Under the pieces are notes generated by a model. It searched no databases. It was given only the letters and a program-made list of their open reading frames with translations, and was not told where the DNA came from. From positions 238,177-302,176 of the forward strand of contig UCHV01000001.1 of assembly GCA_900472395.1 (NCBI GenBank): a stretch of 64,000 bases of DNA, read 5' to 3'. The stretch comes from Hyphomicrobiales bacterium (GTDB taxonomy: Bacteria > Pseudomonadota > Alphaproteobacteria > Rhizobiales > Rhizobiaceae). Shown here piece after piece: positions 51,830 to 61,175 of the stretch (within the stretch, counting starts at the first letter, position 1; every line of letters begins with the position of its first letter). The position numbers were made by a program, and so were the translations under genes.

Positions 51830-52786
51830 ATGGCTCTTACAGACACCATTCACACGCAGGCACCGCCGACCCTCAAAGCCATCATCGGCGGTTTGATCGC
51901 CGTAGCAGCGATTGCGGTCCCTTTTCTGCTGGATGGCTTCCAGGTGTTTCAGGCCACGCAGGTCCTGGTGCTCGCCATTGCGATCATGGGCCTCAATCTT
52001 CTGACGGGTTTCAGTGGTCAGTTTTCTCTGGGCCACGGCGCGTTTTTCGCCGCCGGAGCGTATGTCACGGCCTTTTTCCTCACGGATGGAAGCTTCCCCT
52101 ATGTAGGCGCAGTTCTGATCGGGGGTGTGGTTTGTTTCATTCTCGGTCTCGCGTTCGGTTTTCCGGCGCTTAAACTCGACGGCATCTACCTTGCGCTGGC
52201 CACTTTTTCGCTGGCCGTCGCGATGCCGCAGATCCTCAAGCTCTCCATATTGACCGAATGGACGGGCGGCGTCGGCGGACTGGTTCTGATGAAGCCGGAA
52301 GCCCCGCAAGGGATCCCGCTCGATGCAGATCAATGGCTCTACTTCGTCGTGCTGGCGTTTGCAGCCGTACTGTACTGTCTGGTGACCGGACTTATCTCCG
52401 GGCGGACAGGCAGAGCTTTCCTGGCCGTCAAGGACAACCCGCTGGCTGCCGAGGCCATGGGTATAAGGGTCACCAATGTGAAAGTTTTGGCCTTCGGCTA
52501 TTCGGCCATGATTACCGGTGTTGCCGGGGGCTTATCCGCCCTGGTCACGGCTTATGTGGCACCGGACAGTTTCACGCTCTTCCTTTCCGTCAACATCCTT
52601 GTCGGCCTCGTTGTCGGCGGTGTCGGCTTCATTCCTGGTGCAATCATCGGCGCAATATTCGTCCACTTCATGCCAACGGCGGCAGACAGTGTCTACCAAG
52701 GTCTGCAGGGCGTGATCTACGGAATCGTGCTGATCGCCATCATGTTGCTGGCTCCCAAAGGCATCGGGGGCCTGTTCCGCCGCTAG
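51830..52786 (+). CDS. Branched-chain amino acid-type ABC permease (LivM)
   Basis: A 318-residue LivM permease: LAIAIMGLNLLTGFSGQFSL with GHGAFFAAGAYV, and later AVKDNPLAAEAMGIRVTNVK and the family's C-terminal IMLLAPKGIGGL. GAGG lies before the ATG. Together with LivH it makes the membrane core. Confidence 0.93.
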   Translation: MALTDTIHTQAPPTLKAIIGGLIAVAAIAVPFLLDGFQVFQATQVLVLAIAIMGLNLLTGFSGQFSLGHGAFFAAGAYVTAFFLTDGSFPYVGAVLIGGVVCFILGLAFGFPALKLDGIYLALATFSLAVAMPQILKLSILTEWTGGVGGLVLMKPEAPQGIPLDADQWLYFVVLAFAAVLYCLVTGLISGRTGRAFLAVKDNPLAAEAMGIRVTNVKVLAFGYSAMITGVAGGLSALVTAYVAPDSFTLFLSVNILVGLVVGGVGFIPGAIIGAIFVHFMPTAADSVYQGLQGVIYGIVLIAIMLLAPKGIGGLFRR

Positions 52787-52825
52787 ATGAATTCCTGACC
52801 TTTTCTCTATCCTGAGGAGTACAGA

Positions 52826-54001
52826 ATGTTCATGAAACGACCCTTGGCGATCGCCGCAATCGTTGCCGCGATGATCTATCCCGGCATCGCGTCCGGGCAA
52901 GAGACAATCAAAGTCGGCAATACTATGCCCTATTCGGGACCCGGCTCTGCCTATAGCGAAATCGGCAAGGTGATGAAGGCCTATTTCGACAAGGTCAATG
53001 ACGAAGGCGGTATCAAGGGTCGCAAGATCGAGTTTCTCAGCTACGACGACGGATATTCCCCGCCACGGACAGTGGAACAGGCGAGACGGCTGATCGAACG
53101 CGACAAGGTTCTGCTGCTGGCAGGCACATTCGGAACGCCGCACAACCTCGCCATTCATCGATACGTGAACATGCGCAAGGTTCCGCACCTTTTCATCGGT
53201 TCGACAGGCAATGCCTGGAACGACCCGAAAAATTTCCCCTGGACCGTTGGCTGGCAGCCGAACGCCCATATAGAGGGCAAGGTCTACGGCTCGTTTCTCG
53301 CTGAGCATCACCCGAACGAGAAGATCGCCATCCTGATGCAGAACGACGAATACGGTCGATCCTTCATCGCAGGCATAGAGGAAGGCCTGGGAGACAAGGT
53401 TTCCAACATCGTCAGCCGTGCCACCTATGAAGCGACCGACCCCACGATCGATAACCAGATCATCAATCTTCACAAGACCGGTGCGGGAGTCCTCATAAAC
53501 CTCTCGACACCGAAATTCACGGCTCAAGCTATCCGCAAGGTGGCGGATCTGAACTGGCATGTGGTCCACATTGTGCCAACGGCGGCCGCCTCCGCCTCGC
53601 AGGTCATGCAACCTGCCGGCATAGAGAATTCACAAGGCATCATCACCGCTGCCTACCTGAAGGATCCGACCGACCCTCGCTGGAAAGACGAGAAAGGCAT
53701 GGTCGATTTCCGGGCCTTCATGGCGAAGTATGCACCTCAGGCCAATGCCAAATCTGTCTTCTCGGTGATCGGCTATTCGATGGCGCAGGCAACGACTTAC
53801 GTTCTTCAACAGGCCGCCGACGATCTCACTCGAGACAATGTCATGAAGGTGGCCACGAACCTTCAGGGTGTCGAGTTGCCACTGCTCCTGCCTGGTTTGC
53901 ATCTCGAAAACAAGCCGGATGACGTGGCCCCGATCAAGAGCCTGCAACTGACCCGTTTCGAGGGCGAGACCTGGGCCGCCTTCGACCCGGCAAAGCAATA
54001 A
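52826..54001 (+). CDS. ABC transporter substrate-binding protein (LivK-like)
   Basis: A 391-residue periplasmic binding protein. The signal peptide ends near IASGQE (about 25). It opens with IKVGNTMPYSGPGSAYSEIG and contains LARRLIERDKVLLLAGTFGT-like and KIAILMQNDEYGRSFIAGI segments of the Leu/Ile/Val-binding family. In catabolic clusters such proteins often bind aromatic or aliphatic carboxylates, not amino acids. Its ligand should be the substrate, or a relative of it, for the acyl-CoA island. Confidence 0.9.
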   Translation: MFMKRPLAIAAIVAAMIYPGIASGQETIKVGNTMPYSGPGSAYSEIGKVMKAYFDKVNDEGGIKGRKIEFLSYDDGYSPPRTVEQARRLIERDKVLLLAGTFGTPHNLAIHRYVNMRKVPHLFIGSTGNAWNDPKNFPWTVGWQPNAHIEGKVYGSFLAEHHPNEKIAILMQNDEYGRSFIAGIEEGLGDKVSNIVSRATYEATDPTIDNQIINLHKTGAGVLINLSTPKFTAQAIRKVADLNWHVVHIVPTAAASASQVMQPAGIENSQGIITAAYLKDPTDPRWKDEKGMVDFRAFMAKYAPQANAKSVFSVIGYSMAQATTYVLQQAADDLTRDNVMKVATNLQGVELPLLLPGLHLENKPDDVAPIKSLQLTRFEGETWAAFDPAKQ

Positions 54002-54016
54002 CGGCAGCCCCAAACC

Positions 54017-54038
54017 CCGGGACATTCCCTTGTCCCGG
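54017..54038 (+). other. 8-bp GC-rich hairpin after the binding-protein gene
   Basis: CCGGGACA (54017-54024) and TGTCCCGG (54031-54038) with a 6-base loop and no T-run, directly after the binding-protein stop. Such structures often protect upstream binding-protein messages, allowing excess over downstream genes. Confidence 0.55.
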
Positions 54039-54106
54039 ACTGCATTCTCTACCTGCGCGAAATGCGCTCGACTTGTTTACCGCCAGACAGGGAGTACAGC
54101 GAGGAC

Positions 54107-55105
54107 ATGATGCGAACAGTTCTAAGCGTCGAAAAAGGTGGTCCCGATACGCTCGTTTACCGGACAGACGCGCCGGTTCCCGATCCCAGTGACAACGAAG
54201 TCCGGATCAGGGTACTTGCGGCCGCGCTGAACCTGCCGGACCTGCTCCTTATCGAAGACAAGTATCAGGACAGACCGGCGCGTCCGTTCGCTCCCGGATC
54301 GGAAGTGGCAGGCACCGTCGATGCTGTCGGCAGCAACGTGTCGAATTTCCGGCTCGGGCAGCGGGTAATGGCAGTCACAAGCTCCGGTGGGCTTGCAGAA
54401 TTCGTGTGCGCCCCATCGACGAAAGTCAGTACGATACCGCCGGAAATGCCGTTCGATCACGCATCTGCTCTGCTCGTGACTTATGCGACTGCGTGGCACG
54501 GATTGAAATATCGCGGCAAACTCGCCAAGGGTGAGACCCTGCTGGTGCTGGGTTCCTCCGGCGGGGTCGGACTGGCGGCCGTGGAACTTGGCAAGGCACT
54601 CGGCGCGCGGGTGATCGCTGCAGCCTCGAGCGAGGAGAAACTTGCTGTGGCCAGGGAGGCGGGTGCCGACGACGGCATCGTATATCCATCAGGTTCGCTT
54701 ACGTCACAGCAGCAGCGAGACCTATCCGGCAGCCTCAAGGCACTTGCCCCTGGTGGGATTTCCGTGATTTTCGATCCGGTTGGCGGTGAGTATGTCGAGC
54801 CGGCATTCCGGTCCATCGCCTGGGGTGGCCGCTACCTTGTCGTCGGCTTCGCCGCCGGGATCGCATCCCTTCCCATGAACCTCCCGCTTCTGAAAGGTGC
54901 AGATATCGTGGGAGTCTATTGGGCGCAGGCGATCGTTCGTGATCCGGAAGCGCATCAGAGTGCGGTCGCCGAGCTCTGCGACCTCTACGAGAGCGGCCTC
55001 ATTCGCCCACGCATCCAGTCCAGCTTCCCGCTTGAAAGCAGCGTGGAAGCATTGAAACTGCTGTCGTCGCGCAGAGCGACGGGCAAGATCATCATCGAAA
55101 TCTGA
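54107..55105 (+). CDS. Zinc-less NAD(P)H:quinone oxidoreductase-like MDR protein
   Basis: A protein of about 332 residues in the QOR branch of the medium-chain dehydrogenases. RPFAPGSEVAGTVDAVG and LVTYATAWHGLKYRGKL are typical, and the NADPH loop is LVLGSSGGVGLAAVELGKALG. The zinc ligands of alcohol dehydrogenases are absent. In acyl-CoA operons such enzymes may act as enoyl reductases; here the role is open. Two adjacent ATGs (54107, 54110) follow GCGAGG; the frame is open to 54062. Confidence 0.85.
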   Translation: MMRTVLSVEKGGPDTLVYRTDAPVPDPSDNEVRIRVLAAALNLPDLLLIEDKYQDRPARPFAPGSEVAGTVDAVGSNVSNFRLGQRVMAVTSSGGLAEFVCAPSTKVSTIPPEMPFDHASALLVTYATAWHGLKYRGKLAKGETLLVLGSSGGVGLAAVELGKALGARVIAAASSEEKLAVAREAGADDGIVYPSGSLTSQQQRDLSGSLKALAPGGISVIFDPVGGEYVEPAFRSIAWGGRYLVVGFAAGIASLPMNLPLLKGADIVGVYWAQAIVRDPEAHQSAVAELCDLYESGLIRPRIQSSFPLESSVEALKLLSSRRATGKIIIEI

Positions 55106-55242
55106 CCTCGAAGAACACCCGTTACGTGACGAGGCGAAATCCTCGGGCGGAACTCGCTTGTGAGGCCACGCCATAAGTCTGCGCTGCAGGTATTGCGAGC
55201 ACATCAGAACACGGCATTCAGCCACCAGAGACAGGAGTGCCC

Positions 55243-56388
55243 ATGTATCCCCCTCCCCTTTCCGGCCTGAGGATCATCGAACTTGCCGGCATCGGGCCTG
55301 GACCATTCGCGTGCATGATGCTGGCCGATCACGGCGCTGAAGTCATCCGTGTGGAACGGAGCGGAGGCCCGGCCGGACCAGCGATCCCTCCGGAAAAGGA
55401 TATTCTTCTCCGGTCGCGCAAAACGATCGGCATTGACCTCAAGTGCGCGGAGGGACGCGAGGTTTTGCTTGATCTCCTGCGTAACGCTGACGGCCTCGTA
55501 GAGGGCTATCGGCCTGGCGTCCTCGAGCGGCTCGGCCTTGCGCCTGAAGAGCTTCTCAAGGTCAATCCGCGCCTGGTGATCGGGCGGATGACCGGCTGGG
55601 GGCAGACGGGCCCGATGTCGCAGATGGCCGGGCACGACCTCAACTACATCGCAATTTCGGGCGCGCTTCACGGCGTTGGCCCGAAGGATGGAAAACCGGT
55701 TATCCCTCTCAATCTTTTCGGTGACTTCGGCGGTGGCGGCATGCTGCTCGCCTTTGGCATGCTGGCTGCCATGATCGGAGCAAGGACCAGCGGGCGCGGT
55801 CAGGTGGTTGATGCCGCCATGACCGATGGCTCCGCTTTGTTGATGTCGATGATCCACACGTTCCGGCAGATCGGCCTGTGGGAGGACCGGCGCGGCGTCA
55901 ACATGCTGGATGGAGGTTCGCATTTCTACGACACTTACGAGACGGCCGACGGCAAGCACGTGGCGGTCGGGGCGATTGAGCCGCAGTTTTATGCAAACCT
56001 TCTCGAACGCCTCGGACTTTCGGACGATCCGGCATTCGCAGTTCAGATGGATCCACTAAACTGGGACGGCCAACGCGCCAGGCTTGCCGATATTTTTCGC
56101 GGTCGCACCCGGGACGAATGGGACGCGCTGCTGATGGGCACCGACACCTGTTACGCGCCGATCCTGTCGATGGAAGAGGCGGTAAGCCATCCGCATAACC
56201 GGGTCCGTGGCACATTCACCAGCGTGGCAGGCACTGTGCAACCGGCACCAGCGCCGCGATATTCGGAAAGCGATACGGTTGTGCCTCGCATGTTTGACGG
56301 CACACACGATACGGACGACGTTCTCGAGCGTATTCGTTACTCGAAAGCGCAAGTAGCGACACTGAAACAAAGCGGTGTTGTCACCTGA
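55243..56388 (+). CDS. Alpha-methylacyl-CoA racemase (family III CoA-transferase fold)
   Basis: A 381-residue CaiB/BaiF-fold protein best matched to alpha-methylacyl-CoA racemase. The catalytic residues of mycobacterial MCR have equivalents with identical spacing: His131 in MAGHDLNYIAISG, Asp161 in NLFGDFGGGG and Glu246 in GAIEPQFY. It would interconvert (2R)- and (2S)-2-methylacyl-CoA so that an S-specific dehydrogenase can act. This points to a methyl-branched substrate. AGGAG stands 5 bases before the ATG at 55243; a GTG 6 bases earlier is possible. Confidence 0.9.
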   Translation: MYPPPLSGLRIIELAGIGPGPFACMMLADHGAEVIRVERSGGPAGPAIPPEKDILLRSRKTIGIDLKCAEGREVLLDLLRNADGLVEGYRPGVLERLGLAPEELLKVNPRLVIGRMTGWGQTGPMSQMAGHDLNYIAISGALHGVGPKDGKPVIPLNLFGDFGGGGMLLAFGMLAAMIGARTSGRGQVVDAAMTDGSALLMSMIHTFRQIGLWEDRRGVNMLDGGSHFYDTYETADGKHVAVGAIEPQFYANLLERLGLSDDPAFAVQMDPLNWDGQRARLADIFRGRTRDEWDALLMGTDTCYAPILSMEEAVSHPHNRVRGTFTSVAGTVQPAPAPRYSESDTVVPRMFDGTHDTDDVLERIRYSKAQVATLKQSGVVT

Positions 56389-56429
56389 AGACTTCAGTGC
56401 AACGGATTGATCTTGGGAGGTAAAATCAC

Positions 56430-58031
56430 GTGCAGCCCGTTTCGACAGAATATCTGCCCTTTCAGGGACCGACCGATGCCACCTTGGCTCTCAGGGCACT
56501 CGCGGCATTTCCGGACAGAGTAGCGTTTCGCTGGAACGGCGGTCAGATGCTTTACCGGGAGGCTTCATGCCTCATCGCAAGACTGCAGATCGTGCTCATG
56601 CGCGAAGGCGTCACGCCGGGCGTCATCGTGGCGCTGCTATCGTCCAACAGGCCGGAGGCATGGTGCAGCGTGATAGCCATCCAGGCGCTGGGCGGTGGCG
56701 TCTGCAATCTGCATCCCATGGGAGCGCTTGGCGATCATGTGCAGCAGATCGACACGCTCAAGCCTGCTATCGTGATAGTTGACGCATGCACGAACTCCGA
56801 ACGGGCCCGCCAGCTCGCGGAGGCTTGCCCCTCCCACCGACATCTTGCCCTTGGAACGACATCCGATACGGGCGTGGATGAAGAAAACGATCTCCTGTCG
56901 CTCGCAAGGCAGGAGCGCACGCGGTCGCCGCTCGACCAATCCGTGCCGCATCTGCCCGGAACTTTGAATTTCACCGGCGGCACGACCGGCAAACCGCGAG
57001 CGGTCTGCCGAAGTGCTGGGGCACTTGCCCAGATGAGCCTGAGCATTCTGGCGGATTTTGAGCTCCCGGCTGAGCCACGATACCTTGCCGTTGCGCCGAT
57101 CAGTCATGTCGCTGGAACCAAGATCGTCCCGGTCCTGCTTCGAGGTGGCATGATCTATCTCGTTCACGGTTTCGATCCTCCGACAATTCTCAGGATCATC
57201 GAACAGGAGCGGATCAATATGACCTTGCTCGTGCCGACGATGATCTACAGTCTGCTTGATTGCCTCGAAAACGTCGCTGCGGACCTCTCGTCACTGGAGC
57301 TTCTTCTCTATGGAGCCGCGCCCATGTCGACAGTTCGGCTCCAACAGGGCCTTTCGAGAATTGGACCGGTCTTTGCGCAACTCTACGGTCAGACGGAATG
57401 TTACCCGGTGGCGGTTTTGCGACGAGGGGATCATCATTCCGACCATCCGGAGCGATTGGCATCCTGCGGGCTGCCTGTCGCCACGGCGGCTGTCTGCCTG
57501 ATCAAATCCGACGGCACGGCTGCAGCGACAGGAGAGCGAGGCGAAATATGCGTTCGTGCCCCGATGGTCATGACGGAGTATTGGGGTCGGCCGGAGGAGA
57601 CCCGGGAAGTCATGAAGGATGGCTGGCTGCATACCGGAGACATCGCATATCAGGATGCCACCGGACGGCTCTTCATCGTTGACCGCCTCAAAGACATGAT
57701 CGTCACGGGTGGTTTCAACGTCTACCCGAAGGAGATCGAAGAAATCCTCGTCCGCCATCCGGGCGTGGCCGCCGCTGCCGTCATCGGAGTGCCGGACGAC
57801 AAATGGGGCGAAGCGGTGGTCGCCTACGTTGTCGCCAAGGATGGTGCGAGTATAGAACCACAGATGTTGCTGGACGGCGTGAAAGCCGAAAAAGGTTCCG
57901 TCTATCGGCCGAAGCGACTTTTCGTCGTACCGGAGTTGCCTCTCACCGCGCTTGGCAAGGTTGACAAGAAGGAAATTCGCGCCCGCCTTTGGGAACCGGA
58001 AGCACGACCGGCTCTCAGCAATGCCTCCTAA
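56430..58031 (+). CDS. AMP-dependent acyl-CoA synthetase (second), GTG start
   Basis: A 533-residue ANL ligase: P-loop LNFTGGTTGKPRAV, then LYGQTECYPVAVLRRG, GWLHTGDIAYQDATGRLFIVD and DMIVTGGFNVYPKEIEE, with the catalytic Lys in LTALGKVDKKEI. GGGAGG lies 9 bases before the GTG. It is the last gene of the plus operon. Having two ligases of the same class in the island suggests that two different acids, or an acid and a breakdown product, are activated. Confidence 0.92.
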   Translation: MQPVSTEYLPFQGPTDATLALRALAAFPDRVAFRWNGGQMLYREASCLIARLQIVLMREGVTPGVIVALLSSNRPEAWCSVIAIQALGGGVCNLHPMGALGDHVQQIDTLKPAIVIVDACTNSERARQLAEACPSHRHLALGTTSDTGVDEENDLLSLARQERTRSPLDQSVPHLPGTLNFTGGTTGKPRAVCRSAGALAQMSLSILADFELPAEPRYLAVAPISHVAGTKIVPVLLRGGMIYLVHGFDPPTILRIIEQERINMTLLVPTMIYSLLDCLENVAADLSSLELLLYGAAPMSTVRLQQGLSRIGPVFAQLYGQTECYPVAVLRRGDHHSDHPERLASCGLPVATAAVCLIKSDGTAAATGERGEICVRAPMVMTEYWGRPEETREVMKDGWLHTGDIAYQDATGRLFIVDRLKDMIVTGGFNVYPKEIEEILVRHPGVAAAAVIGVPDDKWGEAVVAYVVAKDGASIEPQMLLDGVKAEKGSVYRPKRLFVVPELPLTALGKVDKKEIRARLWEPEARPALSNAS

Positions 58032-58078
58032 AGGCTTGCTGAGGATGGAAGCCGTACCTCGGTGCTCGCGACGTAAAA

Positions 58079-59515
58079 TCACTTCTGTTTGAAATTCATA
58101 TCTGCGTGCGCACCTTGGAGCCTATAGGGTGTTAGGTGGCGCTGCAGATGATCGACGGATAGCTTGTGCTTGAAAGGCGGCAGCGCCCGGCTTGCACAAT
58201 TTGGCCTCGGACAGATTCTGCAGGAAATCCCGATCGGTTCGAAGCTGGAGCCCTCGCTGAAATTCAGGGTGTCAGCGTAAACAAAGGAGTCCGCGTAGGC
58301 AATTTCGCAACCGATTGCCAATGCGTAAGTGGGTTGGGATAGACTGTAACCTACGGCACCCTTGGTCACTTGGGTCGCCAGACAGAGGTATCGCTCACCA
58401 TCCGGCGTTTCTGCGAGTTGACGACTGAACCTGCCGGGACCATCGAACGCCTGATGCGCGTTCCATAACGGACAGGCTGCCCCAAAGCGAGCGAACTGCA
58501 GTTTGGTGGCGCTATGCCGCTTTACGATGTTGCCGGCTCGGTCGATCTTCGCAAAAAAGATCGGAACGCCTTTCGCACCGGAGCGCTGCAATGTCGAAAG
58601 TCTGTGGCAGACCTGCTCAAACGAAGTGCCGAAGCGGACCGACAGAAGACCGATGTCATGCCTGAGGAGCCGAGCGGTATCAAGGAAAGCGCCATACGGC
58701 ATCAGAAGCGCTCCGGCGAAGTAATTCTGCAGGCCCATTCGACATATTTCGGTCGCTTCGGAGGAGCGGAAACCGGCGCTCGAAACGGTTTCATCTATTA
58801 GCTTGTCGGCATGCAGTTGAGCGGCGCAAACTGCGATCTGAAACAGCCGGGTTTCGGAGCCAACATTCGCGCTGACGGTCAGCACGCGTGATCCCTCGTC
58901 GAATTCGCGTATCGCGGCTATCGTGGGGCTTCTGCGAACCGTGACCCCGAAGCGGCTCTTCAGGAATGATGTCAGCTTCGCTTCTGTTTCGGCATCGCCG
59001 ATTTTCAGCTCCTGCGCCAGGGCTTCAGCGGCGAGGTCGAGTTCGTGAACATAGTTGTCGACGAAATGGAAGTAGTCTCGAACCTCCTCGTATGGCGTGA
59101 TTTCCGATACGCCGTGGCCGATATCGCGATCCATCTCGGCCAGTTGCTCGCTGTTGCGCCGGTAAGCCTGGTGGCAGGCCACGAGAGCACGTGCGAAACC
59201 TGGTGCATTATGCGTGATGAGCTTCAGTTCCTGCGGCGTGGGAGAGTAGCTCTCAAAGAGCGGATCGGAAAGCGCTTCGGTAACAGCAGAAGCGAGGCGA
59301 TCCGTCTCGCCCGTCGTAAGCTCGGAGAGGTCCAGCCCGAATTTATCGATCAAGGTTATCAGCACAGCGGCGGAGACCGGGCGCTGGTTACTCTCTATCT
59401 GATTGACATAACTTGTCGATATTCCGAGTTTTTCCGCAAACTGCACTTGAGTGTTGCCGCTGGTGATCCGGATCTCCCGAACCTTGCGTCCGATAAACAG
59501 CTTGCCTGACGCCAT
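58079..59515 (-). CDS. ScfR-family regulator of propionyl-CoA metabolism (PccR-like)
   Basis: A 478-residue XRE-type regulator. The helix-turn-helix spans about 10-65 ([20 protein letters not shown]), the middle resembles the IrrE/DUF955 region without a zinc HExxH motif, and the C-terminal DUF2083 part has [16 protein letters not shown]. This is the short-chain fatty acyl-CoA regulator family; PccR of Rhodobacter controls propionyl-CoA carboxylase. Being divergent from pccB fits that role. The ATG at 59515 is used; a GTG two codons upstream is an alternative. Confidence 0.9.
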   Translation of the reverse strand: MASGKLFIGRKVREIRITSGNTQVQFAEKLGISTSYVNQIESNQRPVSAAVLITLIDKFGLDLSELTTGETDRLASAVTEALSDPLFESYSPTPQELKLITHNAPGFARALVACHQAYRRNSEQLAEMDRDIGHGVSEITPYEEVRDYFHFVDNYVHELDLAAEALAQELKIGDAETEAKLTSFLKSRFGVTVRRSPTIAAIREFDEGSRVLTVSANVGSETRLFQIAVCAAQLHADKLIDETVSSAGFRSSEATEICRMGLQNYFAGALLMPYGAFLDTARLLRHDIGLLSVRFGTSFEQVCHRLSTLQRSGAKGVPIFFAKIDRAGNIVKRHSATKLQFARFGAACPLWNAHQAFDGPGRFSRQLAETPDGERYLCLATQVTKGAVGYSLSQPTYALAIGCEIAYADSFVYADTLNFSEGSSFEPIGISCRICPRPNCASRALPPFKHKLSVDHLQRHLTPYRLQGAHADMNFKQK

Positions 59516-59521
59516 TTTCAC

Positions 59522-59556
59522 ACTTTCACAATTCAGCAGTTTGACTTTTACAATTC
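59522..59556. promoter_or_regulatory. Putative PccR operator: two direct repeats 22 bases apart
   Basis: ACTTTCACAATTC (59522-59534) and ACTTTTACAATTC (59544-59556) differ at one base and are spaced two helical turns apart. They lie right beside the regulator's start and about 75-100 bases before pccB, so one protein could control both genes. Assignment to the regulator is inferred from position. Confidence 0.5.
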
Positions 59557-59630
59557 TTCAGTCGCACATTGTTCAGGATTTTCCAATCGATTTCGCATGC
59601 TACACAGTGGTGCAGAAAAGGGAGAAAGCC

Positions 59631-61163
59631 ATGCTTGCAATCTTGAGCGAGGTTGAGCGTCGTCGCGCCGAGGCGCGGCTTGGTGGTGGTGAGAAACGGA
59701 TCGCGGCGCAGCATGGCAAGGGCAAGCTGACGGCGCGCGAGCGGATCGAGGTTCTTCTGGACGAAGGTTCGTTCGAGGAATTCGACATGTATGTCACCCA
59801 TCGCTGCACCGATTTCGGCATGGAGAACCAGAAGATCGCCGGCGATGGTGTGGTCACCGGCTGGGGCACGATCAATGGCCGGCAGGTCTATTTGTTTTCG
59901 CAGGATTTCACCGTGCTGGGCGGTTCGTTGTCGGAAACCCATGCGCAGAAGATCTGCAAGGTCATGGATATGGCCGTGAAGGTCGGTGCGCCGGTGATCG
60001 GCCTGAACGATAGCGGTGGCGCCCGTATTCAGGAAGGCGTCGCGTCGCTCGGAGGGTATGCGGAAGTGTTTCGCCGCAATGCCGAAGCCTCCGGCGTCAT
60101 CCCGCAGATTTCCGTGATCATGGGGCCTTGCGCAGGTGGCGCGGTCTATTCGCCTGCCATGACCGATTTCATCTTCATGGTGCGTGACTCATCCTACATG
60201 TTCGTCACCGGCCCGGATGTGGTGAAGACGGTGACCAACGAGATCGTTACGGCTGAAGAACTGGGTGGGGCGACGACACACACGAAAAAATCCTCGGTCG
60301 CCGATGCCGCCTTCGAAAACGATATCGAGGCGCTGGAGGCGGTGCGGCAACTGTTCGATTTCCTGCCGCTCAACAATCGTAGCGGCGTGCCTGTCCGGCC
60401 CTTTCACGACGATCCGAACCGGCTGGAAATGCGGCTCGATACGCTGATCCCCGATAGCGCCGCCAAACCTTACGACATGAGAGAACTGATCCTGGCGCTG
60501 GCCGACGAAGGTGATTTTTTCGAAATCCAGGAAGCGTTCGCCAAAAACATCATCACCGGCTTTATCCGGCTGGAAGGCCAGACGGTGGGCGTTGTTGCCA
60601 ATCAGCCGATGGTGCTGGCCGGCTGCCTCGATATCGATTCATCGCGCAAGGCGGCGCGCTTCGTGCGCTTCTGCGATGCGTTTTCGATACCGCTTCTGAC
60701 GCTGGTGGATGTGCCGGGTTTTCTGCCGGGCACGGCGCAGGAATATGGCGGCGTCATCAAGCACGGCGCCAAACTGCTGTTTGCCTATTCGGAAGCGACC
60801 GTGCCGATGGTGACGCTGATCACGCGAAAGGCCTATGGCGGCGCTTACGATGTGATGGCCTCGAAGCATATCGGCGCCGATATCAACTATGCCTGGCCAA
60901 CGGCGGAAATCGCCGTGATGGGCGCCAAGGGCGCGACGGAAATTCTCTACCGTTCCGAGCTTGGCGACCCGGACAGAATCGCCGAGCGAACGAAGGAATA
61001 TGAGGAGCGCTTCGCCAATCCCTTCGTGGCCGCCGAGCGCGGCTTCATCGACGAGGTGATCATGCCGCATTCCTCGCGCCGGCGTATCGCCCGTGCGTTT
61101 GCCTCGCTGCGCAACAAGCAGGTGGCAACGCATTGGAAAAAACACGACACGATCCCGCTTTAG
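59631..61163 (+). CDS. pccB: Propionyl-CoA carboxylase beta subunit (carboxyltransferase)
   Basis: A 510-residue carboxyltransferase. It begins [20 protein letters not shown] and [21 protein letters not shown], and contains [29 protein letters not shown] (the two oxyanion-hole regions) and [22 protein letters not shown] (quoted in part). It transfers CO2 from biotin to propionyl-CoA, giving methylmalonyl-CoA. GGGAG lies 6 bases before the ATG at 59631; the earlier open frame overlaps the regulator. Confidence 0.95.
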   Translation: MLAILSEVERRRAEARLGGGEKRIAAQHGKGKLTARERIEVLLDEGSFEEFDMYVTHRCTDFGMENQKIAGDGVVTGWGTINGRQVYLFSQDFTVLGGSLSETHAQKICKVMDMAVKVGAPVIGLNDSGGARIQEGVASLGGYAEVFRRNAEASGVIPQISVIMGPCAGGAVYSPAMTDFIFMVRDSSYMFVTGPDVVKTVTNEIVTAEELGGATTHTKKSSVADAAFENDIEALEAVRQLFDFLPLNNRSGVPVRPFHDDPNRLEMRLDTLIPDSAAKPYDMRELILALADEGDFFEIQEAFAKNIITGFIRLEGQTVGVVANQPMVLAGCLDIDSSRKAARFVRFCDAFSIPLLTLVDVPGFLPGTAQEYGGVIKHGAKLLFAYSEATVPMVTLITRKAYGGAYDVMASKHIGADINYAWPTAEIAVMGAKGATEILYRSELGDPDRIAERTKEYEERFANPFVAAERGFIDEVIMPHSSRRRIARAFASLRNKQVATHWKKHDTIPL

Positions 61164-61175
61164 AGGACTGACGCC

